From contig NZ_FNBX01000012.1 of the NCBI RefSeq assembly GCF_900102485.1, positions 19,285 through 83,284 of the forward strand: a stretch of 64,000 nt of DNA, in the 5' to 3' direction. This DNA comes from Desulfovibrio legallii (GTDB taxonomy: Bacteria > Desulfobacterota > Desulfovibrionia > Desulfovibrionales > Desulfovibrionaceae). Below the pieces are notes generated by a model. The model was not told the origin of the DNA. It did no database searches and was given only the letters and a program-made list of their open reading frames with translations. The position numbers were made by a program, and so were the translations under genes. This document shows, piece by piece, positions 36,276 through 44,466 of this stretch. How positions within the stretch are numbered: the first letter of the stretch is position 1; each line of letters begins with the position of its first letter.

Positions 36276-37016
36276 ATGCGCCGCTGCCCTGCCCCCCCCT
36301 TCGCCGCCCTGCTGGCGGCCCTGCTGCCCCTGATCTTCCTCTGGGCGGCCCGCCCGGCCACGGCCCTGACCATCGCCAAGGGCGTGCCCTTCTACGCCAG
36401 GGACATGGAATACTATTACCAGGAAAAACGCGCCGAAACCCTGCCCGGCATCCTGCGCACCTTTGACGCCCAGGGCGTGCTTGCCGACAGCCGCAAACAA
36501 CTGACCCTGGCCGCCTTTCTGGCGGAAGTGCTGCGTCGCGACCCCACGGCCCGGCAGCGGCTCCTGCCGCCCCAGCCCGGCCTGAGCCGCGACGGCCGCC
36601 GCACCCTGGCCTGGACCGCGCACCTGGCCCTGCTGCCCGACGCCGCAACGCTGATCCACAGTCTGCTGCAGCCCGAAGAGGCCCTGCTGCAACGCCAGAT
36701 TGCCGAGAGCCCGGCCCCCCTGCTGCGCTGGAACCTCTATGCGGAAAAGACCGTGCTCCAGATGTACTGGACCGCCTACTTCGCCTCCGGCGACACGGCC
36801 TATCTGGATCCCATTCTGGAAGCGGCCCTGCGCTACGCCAGGCTCAACGCCGCGGGCCTGCAAAAAGACCCGAACTTCCCCGTCTGCGCCGCCGCGGCCG
36901 CATCCCTCTATGATCTGGCCCCCCGCCACGCAGCGGTCAACGCCCGCGTGGCGCAGGCCCTTGACCGCTGCTCCGGCCCGGAGGCCGCAACCCTGCGCAC
37001 CATCCTGCGCCGCTGA
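36276..37016 (+). CDS. Secreted protein of unknown function
   Basis: 246 aa, not recognised. Signal peptide or N-terminal anchor: PFAALLAALLPLIFLWAARPATA. The mature part is mostly helical, with an aromatic stretch (YARDMEYYYQEK, ~residues 39-50) and a Leu/Ala-rich region, and two Cys near the C terminus (VCAAAAA and DRCSG) that could form a disulfide. No enzymatic motif was found. It lies 2 bp after the HD gene and 12 bp before larB, so it is probably co-expressed with the nickel-pincer genes. Confidence 0.6.
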   Translation: MRRCPAPPFAALLAALLPLIFLWAARPATALTIAKGVPFYARDMEYYYQEKRAETLPGILRTFDAQGVLADSRKQLTLAAFLAEVLRRDPTARQRLLPPQPGLSRDGRRTLAWTAHLALLPDAATLIHSLLQPEEALLQRQIAESPAPLLRWNLYAEKTVLQMYWTAYFASGDTAYLDPILEAALRYARLNAAGLQKDPNFPVCAAAAASLYDLAPRHAAVNARVAQALDRCSGPEAATLRTILRR

Positions 37017-37028
37017 GCTTACACCGCC

Positions 37029-37727
37029 ATGACCAACCAAACCACCAACTACGGCGTGCTGTTTGACCACGGCCGTCACGCCCGCATCGGCCTGCCCGAA
37101 GCCGTTTTCTGCCAGGGCAAGCCCCGCGAGGCCGTACTGGGCCTTTTGCGCGACCGCGCCGCCGACGCCGCACCCGTGCTGTTCACCAGGCTTGCGCCTG
37201 AGGTCTTTGCCGCCGCGCCTGAAGACCTCCGCGCCCGCTACAACTACCACCCCCTGTCCCGCACGGCCTTCACCCGGCCCCTGCCCCCCAAGCCACACGG
37301 CCGCGTCGCCCTGGTCTCCGCCGGCACGGCCGACGGCTCCGTGCTCTGGGAGGCCGCCCGCACCCTGGAATATCTCGGCATCACCCGCCTGGTGATTGAG
37401 GACAACGGCGTGGCCGGGCTCTGGCGCATCACCGCCAGCCTGCCGGATCTGGCCGCCGCCGACGCGATCATCGTAACGGCGGGCCTGGACGCGGCCCTGG
37501 CCTCGGTGGTAGGAGGGCTTACCCCCCGGCCGGTCTTCGCCGTGCCCACCTCCGTGGGTTACGGCATGGCCCGTCACGGCCAGACGGCCCTGGCCGCCAT
37601 GCTGGTGAGCTGCGCGCCCGGCGTGGGCGTCATGAATATCGACAACGGCTACGGCGCGGCCTGCGCCGCGGCCAGGATCATCAATCTTCTCAACGACAAG
37701 GAATCCTCATGCCCCGGCAAACCCTGA
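37029..37727 (+). CDS. larB: Nickel-pincer cofactor carboxylase/hydrolase LarB
   Basis: 232 aa. LarB carboxylates the pyridinium ring of nicotinic acid adenine dinucleotide and releases AMP, first step to the (SCS)Ni pincer nucleotide. The C-terminal half is PurE-like: VSAGTADGSVLWEAA, TAGLDAALASVVGG and SVGYGMARHGQTALAAML. The terminal CAPGVGVMNIDNGYGAA is a strong family signature. The N-terminal GVLFDHGRHARIGLPEAVFC matches the usual LarB start. larC starts 18 bp before its stop. Confidence 0.93.
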   Translation: MTNQTTNYGVLFDHGRHARIGLPEAVFCQGKPREAVLGLLRDRAADAAPVLFTRLAPEVFAAAPEDLRARYNYHPLSRTAFTRPLPPKPHGRVALVSAGTADGSVLWEAARTLEYLGITRLVIEDNGVAGLWRITASLPDLAAADAIIVTAGLDAALASVVGGLTPRPVFAVPTSVGYGMARHGQTALAAMLVSCAPGVGVMNIDNGYGAACAAARIINLLNDKESSCPGKP

Positions 37728-38566
37728 CGCCGCCTCAGGCCGCGACCGCCCGCGGCCGCCATGCCCCCGCCGCGCACGCGGAGGCCCACCCGCACCACGG
37801 GCCGGAGCCGGGCGCCCCCGACGAAAGCCCTGTCGGCGATGTGGTGCTGACTGTCCGGCCCGCCTCCGGCCTTTCCGGCGACATGCTCCTGAGCGGCCTG
37901 GCCGCCCTGCTGGGCCTGGACGCCCCGGCTCTGGACGCCCTGACGGAAGAGCTGCGCCTGCCCGCTCTGCGCGGCGTTTTGCGGCTGGAAGCACGGCAGG
38001 TCAACGGCATCGCCGGCGTGGGCTGCCGCATCCAGCTGCCCCACGAGCACAGTCACCGCAGCCTGGCGGACATCCTCGCCCTGCTGGACGCCAGCGCCCT
38101 GCCCGCCGCCGCCGCCGATCTGGCCCGCCAGGCCTTCACCGTCCTGGCCGCCGCCGAGGGCGCGGTACACGGCAAAAGCCCGGAGCAAGTGACCTTCCAC
38201 GAAGTGGGCGCGCTGGACAGCATCCTGGATATCTGCCTCGCCTGCCGCCTGTTCACCCTGCTGGCCCCCCGGCGCTTTGTGTGCAGCCCCCTGCCCCTGG
38301 CCGACGGCACGGTGCACTGCGCCCACGGCTGCCTGCCCGCTCCGGCCCCGGCCGTGCTCCACATGCTGCAAGGCGTGGCCGTGCAAGGCTTTGACGGCCA
38401 GGGCGAAACCGTCACCCCCACCGCGCTCTGCCTGCTCAAAGCCTTCAGGGCCGATTTCGGGCCCTGGCCCGCCATGACCGTGCGCAAAAGCTGCATCAGC
38501 TATGGCGACAAAGTCTTCCCCCATGTGCCCAACGGCGCACTCTGGGCCCTGGGCACGGCCCTGTAA
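37709..38566 (+). CDS. larC: Nickel-pincer cofactor nickel-insertion protein LarC, N-terminal (LarC1) part only
   Basis: 285 aa. LarC is the CTP-dependent nickel insertase (cyclometallase) of the pincer cofactor. Visible: ASGLSGDMLLSGLAALLG (family start), FHEVGALDSILDICLA, and a His-rich LPHEHSHRSL segment suited to Ni binding. It ends at SYGDKVFPHVPNG...LGTAL, which matches the end of the first domain. The C-terminal ~140-residue domain of complete LarC is absent, and only 75 bp separate the stop from larE, so it cannot be encoded in another frame here. In Lactiplantibacillus plantarum the two parts are joined by frameshifting. The first ~45 residues are a Pro/His/Ala-rich extension. Confidence 0.85.
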   Translation: MPRQTLTPPQAATARGRHAPAAHAEAHPHHGPEPGAPDESPVGDVVLTVRPASGLSGDMLLSGLAALLGLDAPALDALTEELRLPALRGVLRLEARQVNGIAGVGCRIQLPHEHSHRSLADILALLDASALPAAAADLARQAFTVLAAAEGAVHGKSPEQVTFHEVGALDSILDICLACRLFTLLAPRRFVCSPLPLADGTVHCAHGCLPAPAPAVLHMLQGVAVQGFDGQGETVTPTALCLLKAFRADFGPWPAMTVRKSCISYGDKVFPHVPNGALWALGTAL

Positions 38567-38641
38567 GGGGCGCCGCGCGCGGCTGCCTCCGGCGGCCAGA
38601 GGAGCGCGGCCCCCTTGGAACCCCATGACAACAGGAACGCT

Positions 38642-39562
38642 ATGAACCCTGCCGCAACCACCGCCGCCCTGCTGCCCGACCGCCTGCGGGAAATTCTCCA
38701 CGGCCTGCCGGTCTGCGCCGTGGCCCTTTCCGGCGGGCTGGACAGCCGCTTCCTCTGCCACGCGGCCCTGCTCTGCGGCTGCCGCGTGCTGGCAGTACAC
38801 GCCGCAGGCCCGCACGTCCCCGCCCAGGAAAGCGCCGCCGCACAGGCCTGGGCGCAACAGCGGGGCCTGCCCCTGCTGCCGGTGCGCTATAATCCCCTGC
38901 CCTTGCCGGAAGTGGCCGCCAACAGCCGCCAGCGCTGCTATGACTGCAAACGCGGGCTCATCGCCGTGGTGCGGATAGTGCTGCCGCTGGCTCCGGCAGC
39001 GACGGCCCTGGCCCCCGTTCCGTCCGGCCCCTCGGCGCGGGCCGCCCCTCTTCCGCTCTGCGACGGCACCAACGCCGACGACATGACCGCCTTCCGCCCC
39101 GGGCTGCGGGCGCTTAAGGAAGGGGGCGTGCGCTCTCCCCTGGCCGAAGCGGGCCTCGCCAAGGACCACATCCGTCTTCTGGCCCGGCAGACCGGCCTGG
39201 ACCAGCCTGACCAACGCGCCCGGCCCTGCCTGCTCACCCGTCTGGCTTACGGCCTGACGCCTACGGAAGACCTGCTGCGCCGCCTGGCCGCCGCCGAGAC
39301 GGCCCTGGCCGCCCTGACCACGCCCAAGGCAGGGTCTTCGGCGGCCGTCGCTATGAAAAAAAATGCGAACAGGGCTGAGGAACCCGCCCTGGGGGACTTC
39401 CGCCTGCGCGTCACGCCCGAACCCCTGCTGCAGGTCCAGCGCCTGCCCGCAGCCCTGCGCCCGCAGGTGGAGGCCATCCTGGCCGCGCACGGCTTTGCGC
39501 CTTGCGCCATCCGCCTGGGCGACGCGGTGAGCGGTTTTTATGATCAAAAAGACGCTGTCTGA
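38642..39562 (+). CDS. larE: Nickel-pincer cofactor sulfur transferase LarE
   Basis: 306 aa PP-loop enzyme that adenylates the pyridinium dicarboxylate and donates sulfur. Seen: PP-loop SGGLDS (residues 30-35), RCYDCKRGL near 100, DGTNADD near 142, and RPCLLTRLAYG with the single Cys expected for the sacrificial-cysteine LarE type. Two low-complexity insertions interrupt it: an Ala/Pro stretch just before DGTNADD and a TTPKAGSSAAVAMKK stretch near residue 230. The 3' end overlaps the convergent mnmA by 19 bp. No lactate racemase larA is in the window. Confidence 0.9.
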   Translation: MNPAATTAALLPDRLREILHGLPVCAVALSGGLDSRFLCHAALLCGCRVLAVHAAGPHVPAQESAAAQAWAQQRGLPLLPVRYNPLPLPEVAANSRQRCYDCKRGLIAVVRIVLPLAPAATALAPVPSGPSARAAPLPLCDGTNADDMTAFRPGLRALKEGGVRSPLAEAGLAKDHIRLLARQTGLDQPDQRARPCLLTRLAYGLTPTEDLLRRLAAAETALAALTTPKAGSSAAVAMKKNANRAEEPALGDFRLRVTPEPLLQVQRLPAALRPQVEAILAAHGFAPCAIRLGDAVSGFYDQKDAV

Positions 39563-40668
39563 GGCCCCTGCGCCATAGCCGTCACCACCCCGGCGGCCAG
39601 CACGCGGCCCTGGCCGTCGTACACGGCGGCCACCTGCCCGGGAGCCGTGGGGAAAAGCGGCTCCGCCAGGGCAATGCGCAGCCCGCCGTCCGGGGCCAGC
39701 GTCACGCGGGCGGGGACTGGCCGCTGGCGATAGCGCAGGCGGACGCGGATATCCGGCGGCCAGCACGCCACAGGCAGCATCAGGTTGGCCGGGGCCGTGG
39801 CGCAGCGGCGGATGCCCAGAAGCGCGCGGGGCCCCACCACCAGGGCATTGGCGACGCTGTCCTTGGCGAGCACATACAGGGGCTCGCTGTAGGCAATGCC
39901 CAGGCCCTTGCGCTGGCCCTCGGTGTAGCGCCAGAGGCCCCGGTGGCGGCCGATTTCGCGCCGCCCGCCCTGGCCATCCGCCAGCAGCACCGGGCCGGGA
40001 GCGGGCGCGGCCAGCCCGGCGTTGCGCCAATGGCGCTCCAGAAAGGGCCGGTAGGCCTCATTGCCCGCGCCTTGATCCGGCGGGGGCACAAAGCAGATAT
40101 CCTGACTTTCGCCGGGCAGGGGCACGGCAAGCCCGGCCTGGGCCACCAGCGCGCGGGTAGTCGCCTTGTCCTGCCCGGCCAGGGGGAAACGGGCGCGGGC
40201 CAGGCGCTGGCGCGGCACCAGACTCAAAAAATAGCTCTGGTCCTTGGCGGCGTCCGCCGCCGCAGCCAACAAGGGCAGGTCCGGCCTGTCCGGGCCGGAA
40301 ACCAGCCTGGCGTAGTGGCCCGTGGCCAGGCTTGTGGCGCCCAGAGCCAGGGCCGCGTCCAGCAGCGCGCCGAACTTGATTTCCCGGTTGCAGCGGGCGC
40401 AGGGATTGGGCGTGCGTCCGGCGGCGTAGGCGGCGGCAAAAGGGGCGAGCACCTCCCGCGCGAAGACCTGGCGCAGGTCCGCCACATGCAGGGGCACGCC
40501 CAGGGCCGCGCAGGCCGCGGCAAGGCCCGCGGGCGCGGTTTCCGGCCCCTCCGGGCGGAACAGACCGTGCAGGGCCAGCACATCGTGCCCTGCGCGCCGC
40601 AGAAGCAGCAGCGCGCACAGGCTGTCTACGCCGCCGCTTACGGCCACGGCTACGGTTTCTTTTTGCAT
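39544..40668 (-). CDS. mnmA: tRNA-specific 2-thiouridylase MnmA
   Basis: 374 aa. Adenylates and thiolates C2 of wobble U34. PP-loop SGGVDS (residues 11-16), nucleophile Cys in TPNPCARCN and persulfide Cys in SQDICFVPP. The tRNA-binding and beta-barrel C-terminal domains follow (YTEGQRKGLGI). It works on the same nucleotide as MnmG, encoded at 8.4 kb. Convergent with larE, with stops overlapping by 19 bp, so transcripts from both sides may interfere. Confidence 0.96.
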   Translation of the reverse strand: MQKETVAVAVSGGVDSLCALLLLRRAGHDVLALHGLFRPEGPETAPAGLAAACAALGVPLHVADLRQVFAREVLAPFAAAYAAGRTPNPCARCNREIKFGALLDAALALGATSLATGHYARLVSGPDRPDLPLLAAAADAAKDQSYFLSLVPRQRLARARFPLAGQDKATTRALVAQAGLAVPLPGESQDICFVPPPDQGAGNEAYRPFLERHWRNAGLAAPAPGPVLLADGQGGRREIGRHRGLWRYTEGQRKGLGIAYSEPLYVLAKDSVANALVVGPRALLGIRRCATAPANLMLPVACWPPDIRVRLRYRQRPVPARVTLAPDGGLRIALAEPLFPTAPGQVAAVYDGQGRVLAAGVVTAMAQGPQTASF

Positions 40669-40754
40669 GGCGCACCTTCGCGCATCCGGTCATCCAGGCG
40701 CGCTGCGGATTGCAAGGGTTGCGGGCGCGTCTTCTCCGGCTTCTGCCCTGCCCG

Positions 40755-40810
40755 AAGGATGGGGGCGTGGGGGGCAGGGAGCTTTTGCAGGCAGAAGCTC
40801 CCTGCCCCCC
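40755..40810 (-). repeat. Repeat family 2 hairpin after the amino-acid ATPase gene
   Basis: A perfect 16-bp stem (40769-40784 with 40795-40810, 10-nt loop). On the minus strand it starts 22 bp after the ATPase stop and is followed by ACGCCCCCATCC, as in the other copies; the AAAAAACTTTT tail of the family is not kept. Confidence 0.7.
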
Positions 40811-40832
40811 AAAGGCATTCCCGTCCCAAGCC

Positions 40833-41624
40833 CTACAAAATCTGGTTCAGAAACTGGCGCAGCCGGGGGTGGCGGGGGGCGGTAAAGAGGTGCTCTGGCT
40901 TGCCCATTTCCACGATCTGGCCCTGGTCCATAAAGATAAGGCGGTCGGCCACGGTGCGGGCGAAGCCCATTTCGTGGGTAACGCAGACCATGGTCATGCC
41001 TTCTTCGGCCAGTTTGACCATAACGTCCAGCACTTCGCCCACCATTTCCGGGTCCAGGGCGGAGGTGGGCTCGTCAAAGAGCATGATGGCGGGCTGCATG
41101 GCCAGGGCGCGGGCGATGGCCACACGCTGCTGCTGGCCGCCGGAGAGCATGGCGGGGTAGACGTTGGCCTTATCGCTGATGCCCACTTTTTTGAGCAGGG
41201 TCAGGGCGCGGGCGTCGGCGTCCTCGCGGGAGAGCTTGCGCAGGATGATGGGGGCCAGGGTCAGATTTTCCAGCACGGTCTTGTGGGGAAAGAGATTGAA
41301 CTGCTGAAAGACCATGCCCAGGTTCTGGCGCATTTCGTTGATGTTGTTCTGGTCGCTCTGGATGTCCTTGCCCTGGACCATGATGCTGCCCTGGTCAATT
41401 TCTTCCAGGCGGTTGATGGAGCGCAGCAGGGTGGATTTGCCGGAGCCGGAAGGGCCGATGATGACCACGCGCTCGCCGGGGGCGATGTCCAGGCTTACGT
41501 CCTGGAGGGCGGGCAGCGCGCCGAAGTATTTCCAGACGTGGTCGATGGAAATGATGGGCGCGGCCGGGGAAGCTGCGGCGGCCGGGGCGGCGGATGCGGA
41601 CGCGGCGGGGTTACTTTCCGTCAT
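40833..41624 (-). CDS. Polar amino-acid ABC transporter ATP-binding protein
   Basis: 263 aa GlnQ/HisP-type ATPase. Motifs: GPSGSGKST (Walker A), [16 protein letters not shown] (Q-loop), [15 protein letters not shown] (signature), [12 protein letters not shown] (Walker B), VTHEMGFA (H-loop). The first 25 residues are an Ala/Ser/Pro extension. Its start overlaps the permease stop by 14 bp. It is the last gene of binding protein 2, binding protein 1, permease, ATPase. A repeat-family-2 hairpin follows. Confidence 0.94.
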   Translation of the reverse strand: MTESNPAASASAAPAAAASPAAPIISIDHVWKYFGALPALQDVSLDIAPGERVVIIGPSGSGKSTLLRSINRLEEIDQGSIMVQGKDIQSDQNNINEMRQNLGMVFQQFNLFPHKTVLENLTLAPIILRKLSREDADARALTLLKKVGISDKANVYPAMLSGGQQQRVAIARALAMQPAIMLFDEPTSALDPEMVGEVLDVMVKLAEEGMTMVCVTHEMGFARTVADRLIFMDQGQIVEMGKPEHLFTAPRHPRLRQFLNQIL

Positions 41625-42411
41625 AGTAGTTCAACCTGGATTCCATGATGCTCACGGCTTTGGAGAGGACCAGCGTAATGATGAGGTAGAGCAGGGCCAC
41701 CATGGTGTAGGTTTCAAAGTACAGGTAGGTGGTGCCCACAAAGCTGCGGGCGCGCTGCATGATGTCCGGCACGGCCATGATGGAGACCAGAGAGGTATCC
41801 TTGAGCATGGCGATGCATTCGTTGCCCACCGGGGGCAGAATGGTGCGCATGGCCTGGGGCAGCACCACATGCCGCATGGTCTGGTAGCGGTTGAAGCCCA
41901 GGGAGCGGGCGGCCTCGCTCTGGCCTTTGTTGATGGCCGTGATGCCGGCGCGGAAAACCTCGCCCATGTAGGCCCCGTAGCAGAAGCTGATGGCCACCAC
42001 GGCGGAGGTGATGCCGCTCACCTGCACAAAGCGCGACATGGCGTAGTAGATGTAAAAAATCTGCACCAGCAGGGGGATGCCGCGGATGACCTCCACATAG
42101 GTGGAGGCCACAAGGTTGATAAGGCGGTTGTCCGAAATGCGGCCGAGCCCGGTGAACAGGCCCAGGGGCACGGCACAGCAGATGGAGAGCAGGGTTATTT
42201 TGAAGGTAATGAATACGCCGTCCGGCAGATAGAGCAGGATGCGAAAATAGGGTTCCGGCCAGAGCAGACAGAGGGTGCTGAGGGTGATCACCGCCCCGGC
42301 CAGAGCCAGGGACCAGGCGTTGATAAGCCGCCATTCGCGCGGATCGGGGATGGAGGCCCCGTCCGTGACCATGATGATGTTGCCCTTGCTGCCGTCTTTT
42401 TTATCCTGCAT
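41611..42411 (-). CDS. Polar amino-acid ABC transporter permease
   Basis: 266 aa HisM/GlnP-type permease. It has a 25-residue cytoplasmic N terminus and about five to six helices. Family signatures are [16 protein letters not shown] and ESARSLGF-like [22 protein letters not shown], the EAA loop. Only one permease gene is present, so it would work as a homodimer. It lies 85 bp after the second binding protein. Confidence 0.93.
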   Translation of the reverse strand: MQDKKDGSKGNIIMVTDGASIPDPREWRLINAWSLALAGAVITLSTLCLLWPEPYFRILLYLPDGVFITFKITLLSICCAVPLGLFTGLGRISDNRLINLVASTYVEVIRGIPLLVQIFYIYYAMSRFVQVSGITSAVVAISFCYGAYMGEVFRAGITAINKGQSEAARSLGFNRYQTMRHVVLPQAMRTILPPVGNECIAMLKDTSLVSIMAVPDIMQRARSFVGTTYLYFETYTMVALLYLIITLVLSKAVSIMESRLNYYDGK

Positions 42412-42496
42412 GTCGGTCTCTTATAAGGCAAAAGGGGGCGACGGGCGGCCGGGGAGGCCCCGGACGCCCGCTTTGACGCGGATGCAAGGCGGCGGG

Positions 42497-43240
42497 CTAG
42501 CGCGCCGCGCCCATCCATTTGTCCAGCAGACGGGCTTCCTCGCCGGAGGCCCGCACAGCCTTGATGCCTTTGTTGAGTTTTTCCACCAGGTCCTTGCGGC
42601 CCTTGCGCACGGTAAAGCCGTAGTATTCTTTTGCAGCCGTTTTGAAGGAGAGGTTGAGCTTGCCCGCGGTGTCCGGCTTTTTGTTGGCGTAATAGAGGGC
42701 CACGGGGTCGTCGCAGATCACGGCGTCAAGGCGGCCGCCCAGCATATCCTGGATGGCCAAGCCCACGTCGTCGTATTCCTTAAGGTCCACAGCCACGCCG
42801 GACTTGCGCATGACAAAGACGCCCGTGGTGCCGATCTGGCCGCCCACCTTCTTGCCCTTGAGGTCGGCCAGGCTCTTGATGCTCTTGCCAGCGGGCAGCA
42901 CCACGGCCTGGGCCACTTCATAATAGGGATCGGAAAAATCGAACTGCTTTTTGCGCTCTTCGGTGATGGTGGTGGCGGCGGCCACGATGTCGTACTGGCC
43001 GGTGGCCACACCGCCGAAGATGCCGTCCCAGGCAATGTTGCGCACATCCACGGTAAAGCCGGCGGCCTTGGCCACGGCCTTGATGTACTCCACGTCAAAG
43101 CCCGTGGGCTGTTTGTTTTCGTCCAGCAGCTCCATGGGGGGCCAGGTGCAGTCTGTGGCCACCACATAGTGTTCTGCGGCGCGGGCGGGCGCGCAGAAAA
43201 GCAGCAAGGCCAGCAGGGCCAGGGTCAGATGACGGCTCAT
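42497..43240 (-). CDS. Polar amino-acid-binding protein, paralog 1
   Basis: 247 aa periplasmic type II binding protein. Signal peptide LALLALLLFCAPARA. Ligand-site traits: ATDCTWPPMEL, ITEERKKQFDFSDPYY (Arg for the alpha-carboxylate) and GGQIGTTG. The neighbour at 43305-44045 is a paralog agreeing at about four of five residues by eye. Differences cluster at ENKQPTGFDVEY, AAAT and RKSGVAVDL, that is around the cleft and hinge, so the two may differ in ligand. Confidence 0.92.
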   Translation of the reverse strand: MSRHLTLALLALLLFCAPARAAEHYVVATDCTWPPMELLDENKQPTGFDVEYIKAVAKAAGFTVDVRNIAWDGIFGGVATGQYDIVAAATTITEERKKQFDFSDPYYEVAQAVVLPAGKSIKSLADLKGKKVGGQIGTTGVFVMRKSGVAVDLKEYDDVGLAIQDMLGGRLDAVICDDPVALYYANKKPDTAGKLNLSFKTAAKEYYGFTVRKGRKDLVEKLNKGIKAVRASGEEARLLDKWMGAAR

Positions 43241-43304
43241 GCAATCTCCTTCCAGCGGCAGCGGGGCGTCCGGCGCATGGGGCCGGACGCCCCGCGTCCG
43301 TTTG

Positions 43305-44045
43305 TCAGTTTTTGCCCATCCACTTTTCGATGAGCTTTTTGTCCAGGCCCGAGGCCTTGACGGCCTTGATGCCCTTATTGAGCTTTTCCACCAGGTCTTT
43401 GCGGCCCTTGCGCACGGTAAAGCCGTAGTATTCCTTCTCGGCGGCCTTGAAGGAGAGGTTCAGCTTGCCCGCGGTGTCGGCCTTTTTGTTCACATAGTAC
43501 AGGGCCACGGGGTCGTCGCAGATCACGGCGTCGATGCGGCCGCCCAGCATGTCCTGAATGGCCAGGCCCACGTCGTCGTATTCCTTGATTTCCGCGCCCA
43601 CCTTGGCGTTGCGGATAACGAAGATGCCGGTGGTGGCGATCTGACCGCCCACCTTCTTGCCCTTGAGATCGGCCAGGCTCTTGATGCTCTTGCCAGCGGG
43701 CAGCACCACGGCCTGGACCACTTCATAATAGGGATCGGAAAAATCGAACTGCTTTTTGCGCTCTTCGGTGATGGTCACGGAAGAGGAGACAATGTCGTAC
43801 TGGCCGGTGGCCACGCCGCCGAAGATGCCGTCCCAGGCGATGTTGCGCACTTCCACTTCAAAGCCGGCGGCTTTGGCGACAGCGCGGATGTAGTCGGTGG
43901 AGAAGCCCTCAGGCTTTTTGTCGGCGCTCAGCATTTCCATGGGGGGCCAGGTGCAGTCGCTGGCCACGATGTACTTTTCCGCGGCCAGGGCCTGACCGCA
44001 GCACAGGGTCAGCGCCAGCAGAGCAAGAGTGATTCGGCGAAACAT
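43305..44045 (-). CDS. Polar amino-acid-binding protein, paralog 2
   Basis: 246 aa, same fold and signal-peptide type as its downstream paralog (ITLALLALTLCCGQALA). It has ASDCTWPPMEM, SSSVTITEERKKQFDF and GGQIATTG. It is first in the operon, 64 bp before paralog 1, with a promoter near 44326-44354 and a leader of about 270 nt. Long stretches of identical DNA between the two genes suggest recent duplication or gene conversion. Confidence 0.92.
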   Translation of the reverse strand: MFRRITLALLALTLCCGQALAAEKYIVASDCTWPPMEMLSADKKPEGFSTDYIRAVAKAAGFEVEVRNIAWDGIFGGVATGQYDIVSSSVTITEERKKQFDFSDPYYEVVQAVVLPAGKSIKSLADLKGKKVGGQIATTGIFVIRNAKVGAEIKEYDDVGLAIQDMLGGRIDAVICDDPVALYYVNKKADTAGKLNLSFKAAEKEYYGFTVRKGRKDLVEKLNKGIKAVKASGLDKKLIEKWMGKN

Positions 44046-44325
44046 GGAACCTCCTTAACGATGGGGTTGGCGGGTTCAATGGCCGGGGCGGGCAGCGCGC
44101 CCGGCGTCGCTCATGCGGATGCGCGCCTGGCCCTCAGCCCCGTGGGGCGTCGGCCGGCCGCGCGCCATGCTCTCCTGCTGGCGCCTGGGGGGACGCGCGC
44201 CGCCCTGCCGCGGCCCGCAAGGCCGGCAAAACGGCGAACTGCCCTGCTTGGCAGACGAACCCGACGCGCGGCGGCGCGCCGGGCGGCCCCGCAGGCGGGC
44301 AACCAACCAGAAAAGAACGTGTTTC

Positions 44326-44354
44326 TATGTAGCTTCGGGCGCGGGCCGCGTCAA
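44326..44354 (-). promoter_or_regulatory. Promoter of the amino-acid ABC operon
   Basis: On the minus strand TTGACG (44354-44349) and TACATA (44331-44326), 17-bp spacer. The 420-bp gap 44046-44466 otherwise holds a GC-rich leader with no gene. Confidence 0.6.
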
Positions 44355-44466
44355 GGGCGGTTCGCGCCCGCGCACGGCCCAACGTCGGCGCGCGCAGGGC
44401 CGAAGGCTGCCCCCCCTTGCGGGGGCAGAGGTTCAAGGGCCGCCGGCGCCCTGCAGGGGCGGCGCG

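Noticed and set aside
38567..38641. LarC2 domain hidden by a frameshift after larC
   Set aside because: Only 75 bp are available before larE, too short for the ~140-residue domain in any frame.
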